Assembly (NCBI GenBank): GCA_946414975.1
Contig: CAMKQS010000022.1
Location: forward strand, 1-18,944
DNA: 18,944 bases
Direction: 5' to 3'
DNA from: an uncultured Caryophanales bacterium
GTDB taxonomy: Bacteria > Bacillota_I > Bacilli_A > RF39 > UBA660
A program made the position numbers and the translations under genes. Every line of letters starts with the position of its first letter. Within the stretch, counting starts at the first letter, position 1. Of the stretch, positions 14,750 to 18,944 are shown piece by piece. The notes beneath the pieces are model-generated. The model made no database searches, was not told the DNA's origin, and saw only the letters and a program-made list of their open reading frames with translations.

Positions 14750-16059
14750 ATGGCAAAAAAATAGCTATACTTGGATTTGGTATGGAGGGTAAAAGTACTT
14801 ATAAATTTATTCGTAAATTTAGCAACTGTATTTTATACATTCTAGATCAGAAAGATTATAGTGATGACGAACTTATAAAAGATGATTCTAATATAGTAGT
14901 TATTAGTGATAATTATTTATCTAATTTAGATAGTTATGATATTATTATAAAAGCACCTGGCGTTGTTTTAAAAGATATTGATGTTACTAGTTTTAAAGAT
15001 AAAATAACTTCGCAGTTAGAATTGTTAATGGAAGTAAATAGAAAAAATATTATAGGTGTTACTGGTACTAAAGGTAAGAGTACTACGACAACTCTTATTT
15101 ATGAAATATTTAAAAACTCAGGATATGATGCACATTTGCTAGGAAATATAGGTACACCTATATTTGATGATATAGATAATTTTAAAGATGATTCTATATT
15201 AGTAATTGAAATGAGTGCTTTACAACTTGAATTTGTAAATGTATCTCCTCATGTAGCTATTTTATTAAATTTATTTGAAGAACATCTAGATCATGCTGGT
15301 AGTGTTGAACACTATTATGAAAATAAACTTAATATATTTAAATATCAAGATAAAATGGATACTGGAATTTATGCATATGATAATGATAATGTAAGAGAGT
15401 ATATGGAAAATAATACATATAAGCAAGATATGGTAAGTGTAAGTTTAAAAGATAATACTCATATGCATATTAGAGATAATTATATATATTATAAGAATAA
15501 AAAATTGTATGATATTACATCAAAAAGAAATCTAATAGGGGATGCTAATTTAGAAAATATTATGTTTAGTTTAGCTGTAGCTGAAGTGTACTATTTACCA
15601 CTTGATAAAGTAATAGATACAATTAATAATTTTAAACCATTAGCGCATCGATTAGAACTTGTTGGAGAATATAATGGTATTACTTATTATGATGATGCTA
15701 TTGCTACTATTCCTGAGGCGTGTATTAATGCAATTAAATCACTTATTAAAGTTGATACATTAATACTTGGCGGAATGGATAGAGGAATTAATTATGATAA
15801 ATTTATTGAATATTTAAAAACTAATAGTATTACAAATTTAATATGCATGCCAGAGACTGGATATAAAATTGCAGATAGTCTTATGACTAGCAATAAAAGG
15901 ATTTATAAATGTGAAACATTGGAAGATGCAGTAAGTACTGCTAAAAAGGTTACTAAAAAAGGTTATATATGTTTACTTTCTCCAGCAGCAGCAAGTTATA
16001 ATAAATATAAAAACTTTATTGAAAAAGGAAATAAATTTCAAGAATTAGTAAAAAAATAA
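14722..16059 (+). CDS. murD2: MurD-family ligase, probably MurD2 (UDP-MurNAc-L-Ala-L-Glu ligase)
   Basis: Mur ligases add amino acids to the cytoplasmic peptidoglycan precursor with ATP. This 445-residue protein has the MurD layout: an N-terminal Rossmann domain with AILGFGMEGKST, the ATP loop GVTGTKGKSTTT (114-123), the MurD-like NLFEEHLDHAGSVEHYYENK, and a C-terminal domain with LILGGMDRGINYDKF and LLSPAAASYNKYKNFIEKG. The D-Glu-contacting DSKAT motif of ordinary MurD reads DDAIATIPEA here, so the usual Lys is I327 while T329 is kept. With the overlapping MurL-like gene this points to MurD2, which adds L-Glu for MurL to epimerise. The start at 14722 has AGAGAGG about 9 nt upstream, inside murL. 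If the specificity inference is wrong it is the cell's standard murD. Confidence 0.85.
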   Translation: MQEEIFRKLDGKKIAILGFGMEGKSTYKFIRKFSNCILYILDQKDYSDDELIKDDSNIVVISDNYLSNLDSYDIIIKAPGVVLKDIDVTSFKDKITSQLELLMEVNRKNIIGVTGTKGKSTTTTLIYEIFKNSGYDAHLLGNIGTPIFDDIDNFKDDSILVIEMSALQLEFVNVSPHVAILLNLFEEHLDHAGSVEHYYENKLNIFKYQDKMDTGIYAYDNDNVREYMENNTYKQDMVSVSLKDNTHMHIRDNYIYYKNKKLYDITSKRNLIGDANLENIMFSLAVAEVYYLPLDKVIDTINNFKPLAHRLELVGEYNGITYYDDAIATIPEACINAIKSLIKVDTLILGGMDRGINYDKFIEYLKTNSITNLICMPETGYKIADSLMTSNKRIYKCETLEDAVSTAKKVTKKGYICLLSPAAASYNKYKNFIEKGNKFQELVKK

Positions 16060-16083
16060 TGTATTCATTGCATTATTTTTTTT
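16054..16083 (+). terminator. Terminator after murD2
   Basis: Stem AAATAATG (16054-16061) with CATTATTT (16071-16078), a 9-nt loop and an eight-T run (16076-16083). The murD2 stop codon lies inside the left arm. Confidence 0.8.
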
Positions 16084-16095
16084 ATTTGCTATAAT
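16068..16095 (+). promoter_or_regulatory. Promoter of the CFI-box-like gene, overlapping the terminator
   Basis: TTGCAT (16068-16073), a 16-bp spacer and TATAAT (16090-16095) with extended -10 TG at 16087-16088. The -35 lies in the right arm of the preceding terminator. Confidence 0.72.
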
Positions 16096-16113
16096 ATGTT
16101 ACTGGGTGATTAA

Positions 16114-16716
16114 ATGGATAAAAATTGTGGCAGTTGTACATATTTAGATTTATCTACAGGAGATATATATGGTAAATATTATTGTAAGAAAAAATATGAT
16201 AGGCATCTATCTACTGATAACGTTTGTTATAGTTATACAAAAGCATATAGTAGATCAACTGGAGAATATAATAATGCAATAGATTATAGTAAGAATAAAA
16301 ATAGTTCATCAGGATGTTATTTAACTACTATTATGTGCAATATATTAAAAATAAATGATAATAATTACTATTTAAATACATTAAGAAATTTTCGTGATAA
16401 TTATTTACATAAAAATTTGGAATATAGCAAGATACTAGTTGAATATGATATAGTAGGACCAATGTTATGTGAATATATAAAAAGTGATAAAAACAATAAA
16501 TTAATTGCAAGCAAAGTATTTTTTAATTATATAAAACCTGTTGTAAGTTTAATAGAAGATAAGATGTATAAAGATGCAATAGTTAGGTATATGATGATGG
16601 TTAATTCTTTAAAAAGTATATATGGAATAAATACATTTATTAGTATAGAAGAAATTATTAATTGTGATATAAGTTTATCAGGACATGGAAAATATATAAA
16701 AAATACTCTTAAGTAA
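16114..16716 (+). CDS. Cys-cluster protein with CFI-box-like C-terminal domain
   Basis: A 200-residue protein of unknown function without signal peptide or membrane segment. The N-terminus carries four cysteines (C5, C8, C24, C38) in a CxxCxYLD...YYCKKK...DNVC pattern that suggests a zinc or metal knuckle. A Ser/Asn-rich linker follows. The C-terminal part begins SSGCYLTTIMCNIL (C68, C75) and continues LRNFRDNYL (90-98), VEYDIVGPMLCEYI and IKPVVSLIE. This resembles the CFI-box-CTERM type domain (CFIATA...LR.FRD..L...Y...P), here with GCYLTT at the box. Its role in any organism is unclear to me. The ribosome site is weak (GGGTGA, 16104-16109). It has its own promoter and precedes two zinc-ribbon membrane proteins, which may point to a shared envelope or stress role (inference). 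Confidence 0.65.
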   Translation: MDKNCGSCTYLDLSTGDIYGKYYCKKKYDRHLSTDNVCYSYTKAYSRSTGEYNNAIDYSKNKNSSSGCYLTTIMCNILKINDNNYYLNTLRNFRDNYLHKNLEYSKILVEYDIVGPMLCEYIKSDKNNKLIASKVFFNYIKPVVSLIEDKMYKDAIVRYMMMVNSLKSIYGINTFISIEEIINCDISLSGHGKYIKNTLK

Positions 16717-16718
16717 TA

Positions 16719-16747
16719 TTGACTTAATAATTCGAAAATTGTAAAAT
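16719..16747 (+). promoter_or_regulatory. Promoter of the zinc-ribbon membrane gene pair
   Basis: TTGACT (16719-16724), an exact 17-bp spacer and TAAAAT (16742-16747). The strong ribosome site GAGAGGAGGG follows near 16757, before ATG 16772. Confidence 0.72.
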
Positions 16748-16771
16748 TATATATAAGAGAGGAGGGATTAT

Positions 16772-18040
16772 ATGTTTTGTGGTGAATGTGGTACAAAGAA
16801 TAAAGAAACTGATGCATTTTGTAGTGAATGTGGTGCGAAATTAATTCATAATAATGAAAAAAAAGAGGTGAAAGAGACTTCTAAAAAAAGTAGTATTCCA
16901 GATAATAATGCAAATAATACAAAAAAGAAAAAGGGATTAAGTAAAGGAATACTTTGTTTAATTATTTCTTTATCAGCTTTATTTGTCGCAATTATTACAT
17001 TTATGATAGTATGTATTAATATTACAAATCCTAAAAATATTGCGAATGATTATATTAAAGCAGTAGTAAATAAAGATAGTAATAAATTATATAGTTATGT
17101 TAAGGTAGATGGCGATAATACATTTACATCTAAAAAAGTATTTGATTTATATATTAAAGATGAACTTAAAGATGTTAATATTACAAATTATACTATTACT
17201 GGAGTTGAATATTCTTTAGGTAAATTACAAGCTAAAGTTAAATTTAAGTATACATTAAAAAATAGTACATCTGAAAAATCAGAAGAAGTTATTTTAACAA
17301 AACAAAAAAATAAGAAATTCTTATTCTTTGATAATTGGACTATTAATGATTCAATAGATTCTGATGTTGTAAAAGATTATACATTAAAAGTAACAAAAGG
17401 AGCAACTCTTACATTTGGTGGAATTAAAGTAGATAAAAAATATCTTGATAATAATAAGTCAAACGATAATTACGATGTATATATATTACCTCAAGTATTT
17501 TCTTATAAAACAGATGTAAAAGCGACATTACCTAGTGGTCTTGTTATTGAAGATAGTGTAAAACCATCTAGTTATTATAATACTCATACTGTATCATATG
17601 ATGAAGATGCAATGTCAAAAGAAACAAAAAATAAAATAACTAAGTATGCAAAAGAATCTATCGATACAATTTATAATGGTATTATTTCTGATAAAAGTTT
17701 TGCTGATATAAAGTCAAGTTTTAATTCTAAAGATGTAACTAAGTTAGAAAGTAGTTATAATGAACTTTATAAAGATATTAAAGATAATAGTAATACATTA
17801 ACTAAATTTTCTGTTACTGATTTAACTGTTTATGATGCTTCTTTAACTAAAGATGGTAACTTAGAAGTTGAATTAAAGGTTAATTATGATTATATTGTAA
17901 AATATAAATCATACAGTAATGAAGAGAAAACTAATGATGATTCGGACTATAGATATATGACATTAACATTATCATATAATAAAAATAATTATCAATTAAT
18001 TGATATTGATGATTTTGCTACATATTTTTCTAATTATTAA
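16772..18040 (+). CDS. Zinc-ribbon, single-pass membrane protein (TcaA/YvbJ-like)
   Basis: A 422-residue protein. It opens with a zinc ribbon, FCGECG...FCSECG (C3, C6, C17, C20), then a Lys/Asn-rich linker (25-58), one membrane helix (59-81), and a large ectodomain. The ectodomain starts NIANDYIKAVVNKDSNKLYSY, typical of the first extracellular domain of TcaA/YvbJ-like proteins. A VTKGATLTFGG segment, a helical segment around residues 275-340 and a final beta-rich NTF2-like repeat (EVELKVNYDYIV...LTLSYNKNNYQLIDI) follow. TcaA in staphylococci affects cell-wall antibiotic response; the exact function of this protein is inferred only by architecture. The next gene, 17 nt on, also starts with a zinc ribbon, so the two are one operon. 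Confidence 0.8.
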   Translation: MFCGECGTKNKETDAFCSECGAKLIHNNEKKEVKETSKKSSIPDNNANNTKKKKGLSKGILCLIISLSALFVAIITFMIVCINITNPKNIANDYIKAVVNKDSNKLYSYVKVDGDNTFTSKKVFDLYIKDELKDVNITNYTITGVEYSLGKLQAKVKFKYTLKNSTSEKSEEVILTKQKNKKFLFFDNWTINDSIDSDVVKDYTLKVTKGATLTFGGIKVDKKYLDNNKSNDNYDVYILPQVFSYKTDVKATLPSGLVIEDSVKPSSYYNTHTVSYDEDAMSKETKNKITKYAKESIDTIYNGIISDKSFADIKSSFNSKDVTKLESSYNELYKDIKDNSNTLTKFSVTDLTVYDASLTKDGNLEVELKVNYDYIVKYKSYSNEEKTNDDSDYRYMTLTLSYNKNNYQLIDIDDFATYFSNY

Positions 18041-18057
18041 AAAAAGGAGTGATAAAA

Positions 18058-18798
18058 ATGGCTAAATTTTGTACAAGATGTGGTAAACCATTAGAAGATG
18101 GAAAACCATGTAGTTGCGTAAATGATGTAGTTGAAAATAGTAATAGTACAAATATAGATATAAATAAAGGCTTTAATGATTTTATTGGACTTATTGCAGG
18201 AATTTTTGTAAAACCAGCAGATACAATAAAAAAATATTCTAAAAAAGATAAATGGATAATGGGAGTTATAATACTAGCTATTAACTGTCTAATAGGAGGA
18301 TTATTATTATACTGTCTATGTTTAAGAACTGGTTCTAATAATATAGTATCAAGTATTAATTCTTCAATCTTTGGCAGTTCATACAAAGTTCCATTTATTC
18401 AACCATTCTTTGGTGGATTATTTGGTGTAGCATTCTATTTTGGAATAATTGCTATGGGAATATTCTTATTTGCAAGTGTAATATATAAATCTAAATATAG
18501 TATTAAAGAGACATTTGCACTAACAGGATCTTGTTCAATTATTTTATTAATGGTATCAATACTTGCAATACTAATTTCATTTGCATCAGCTTATATAGCT
18601 ATGGCACTTGTATTAATTGGTGTATTATTCTTTTTACTATACTTGTATCAAGGAGTAAGTGATATAACTAATCTTGATAAAAATAAATTAATATATGCTT
18701 ATACACCAGCAATTGTAGTTGCAACTATAATCTTATATATTATTGTAAATTTTGCATTAGCTTCAATATATGCAACAAATGTTATAAGAATGTTTTAA
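18058..18798 (+). CDS. Zinc-ribbon multi-pass membrane protein (Yip1-like)
   Basis: A 246-residue protein beginning MAKFCTRCGK. The Cys pattern CTRCG...CSC (C5, C8, C18, C20) forms a short N-terminal zinc ribbon. After a linker and the phrase IFVKPADTIKKYSKKD come five hydrophobic segments, roughly at residues 67-90, 120-145, 150-180, 182-200 and 220-240, as in Yip1-domain proteins of Bacillota. I took ATG 18058 because AAGGAG (18044-18049) precedes it at normal distance; a GTG at 18049 overlaps that site. It is co-transcribed with the preceding zinc-ribbon protein and closed by a terminator. Function is unknown; paired cytosolic zinc ribbons suggest the two proteins may interact (inference). 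Confidence 0.78.
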   Translation: MAKFCTRCGKPLEDGKPCSCVNDVVENSNSTNIDINKGFNDFIGLIAGIFVKPADTIKKYSKKDKWIMGVIILAINCLIGGLLLYCLCLRTGSNNIVSSINSSIFGSSYKVPFIQPFFGGLFGVAFYFGIIAMGIFLFASVIYKSKYSIKETFALTGSCSIILLMVSILAILISFASAYIAMALVLIGVLFFLLYLYQGVSDITNLDKNKLIYAYTPAIVVATIILYIIVNFALASIYATNVIRMF

Positions 18799-18800
18799 TT

Positions 18801-18827
18801 AAAATGGGTTTTATACCCATTTTTTTA
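18801..18827 (+). terminator. Terminator after the Yip1-like gene
   Basis: A perfect 9-bp stem, AAAATGGGT (18801-18809) with ACCCATTTT (18815-18823), a 5-nt loop and a T run (18820-18826). Confidence 0.9.
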
Positions 18828-18848
18828 TTAAATTAGTAAAAAAAATTG

Positions 18849-18877
18849 TTGCACAAATAAATATTTTGTGGTAAAAT
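18849..18877 (+). promoter_or_regulatory. Promoter of the tRNA-Met gene
   Basis: TTGCAC (18849-18854), a 17-bp spacer and TAAAAT (18872-18877), with an extended -10 TG at 18869-18870. RNA would begin near 18884, 13 nt before the tRNA. Confidence 0.72.
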
Positions 18878-18896
18878 TAATTTGTTACTTTGATTT

Positions 18897-18944
18897 GGCG
18901 ATGTAGCTCAGTTGGCTAGAGCACATGGTTCATACCCATGGTGT
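18897..18944 (+). tRNA. tRNA-Met(CAT), elongator type, 3' end beyond the window
   Basis: The 5' 48 nt are present: acceptor strand GGCGATG (18897-18903), TA, D arm GCTC...GAGC (18906-18922), anticodon stem CATGG/CCATG (18924-18928 and 18936-18940) and loop TTCATAC, with anticodon CAT at 18931-18933. The GG start and this loop match elongator tRNA-Met of Bacillota. Initiator tRNA has a different acceptor strand, and tRNA-Ile2 usually has CTCATAA in the loop. The T arm and 3' acceptor strand are cut off. Confidence 0.93.

Noticed and set aside
14722..16059. Arg in GGMDRG and Tyr in SYNKY as evidence for altered MurD specificity
   Set aside because: They differ from E. coli MurD, but I recall the same residues in ordinary Gram-positive MurD. 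Only the missing Lys of DSKAT was kept as evidence.
1..18944. Mollicute-type code (UGA as Trp), suggested by the very low G+C
   Set aside because: Trp is encoded by TGG in many conserved positions, and a TGA closes the radical-SAM gene at 3432-3434 exactly where the next gene starts, so UGA is a stop.
1..18944. A reverse transcriptase, template repeat or CRISPR array in this window
   Set aside because: No predicted protein has a YxDD reverse-transcriptase motif, and I saw no near-copy of 13149-13253 or any regularly spaced direct repeat.

Overview
The window is a very AT-rich (roughly a quarter G+C by eye), gene-dense stretch with every gene on the + strand. It suggests an uncultured, spore-forming, low-GC Bacillota, probably a gut-type Bacilli lineage. 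The grounds are the spoIIGA-sigE pair, trigger factor, Gram-positive style Shine-Dalgarno sites, extended -10 promoters and tRNA-Met. UGG encodes Trp and UGA is used as a stop, so the genetic code is standard. The lineage is inference.

Layout. Bases 1-1253 hold the 3' part of the trigger factor gene, closed by a strong terminator. A LysR regulator follows (1333-2220) with a near-perfect promoter. A second promoter then drives a 20-codon leader ORF whose end lies inside an intrinsic terminator, a likely attenuator. Beyond it lies a tightly packed run (2379-10695): a radical-SAM-like protein, a shortened phosphoketolase-family ThDP enzyme, two PHP-domain phosphoesterases, a GrpB-family protein, a HAD-like phosphatase and the RNA polymerase-associated helicase HelD. 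The run ends in a perfect 21-bp inverted-repeat terminator. I recognise the families but no described pathway, so this LysR/leader-controlled run is the best candidate for an undescribed system.

Next come the sporulation genes spoIIGA and sigE (10758-12213), which overlap by 8 nt: the membrane protease and the pro-sigma-E it activates. After a terminator with a T17 tract comes a type IV prepilin-like protein (12321-13283). Its last ~45 codons look like the variable region of a diversity-generating retroelement target: a C-type-lectin-like ending, 54% G+C, and a run of NNC codons that all fit an AAC template altered only at adenines. No reverse transcriptase or template repeat is in the window.

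Then comes an overlapping pair that I read as murL-murD2 (13379-16059). This is the alternative route to D-Glu in peptidoglycan, in which L-Glu is ligated to UDP-MurNAc-L-Ala and then epimerised. The window closes with a Cys-rich CFI-box-like protein, two adjacent zinc-ribbon membrane proteins (TcaA/YvbJ-like and Yip1-like), a terminator, a promoter and the 5' half of an elongator tRNA-Met gene. No stretch over 300 bases lacks a gene.
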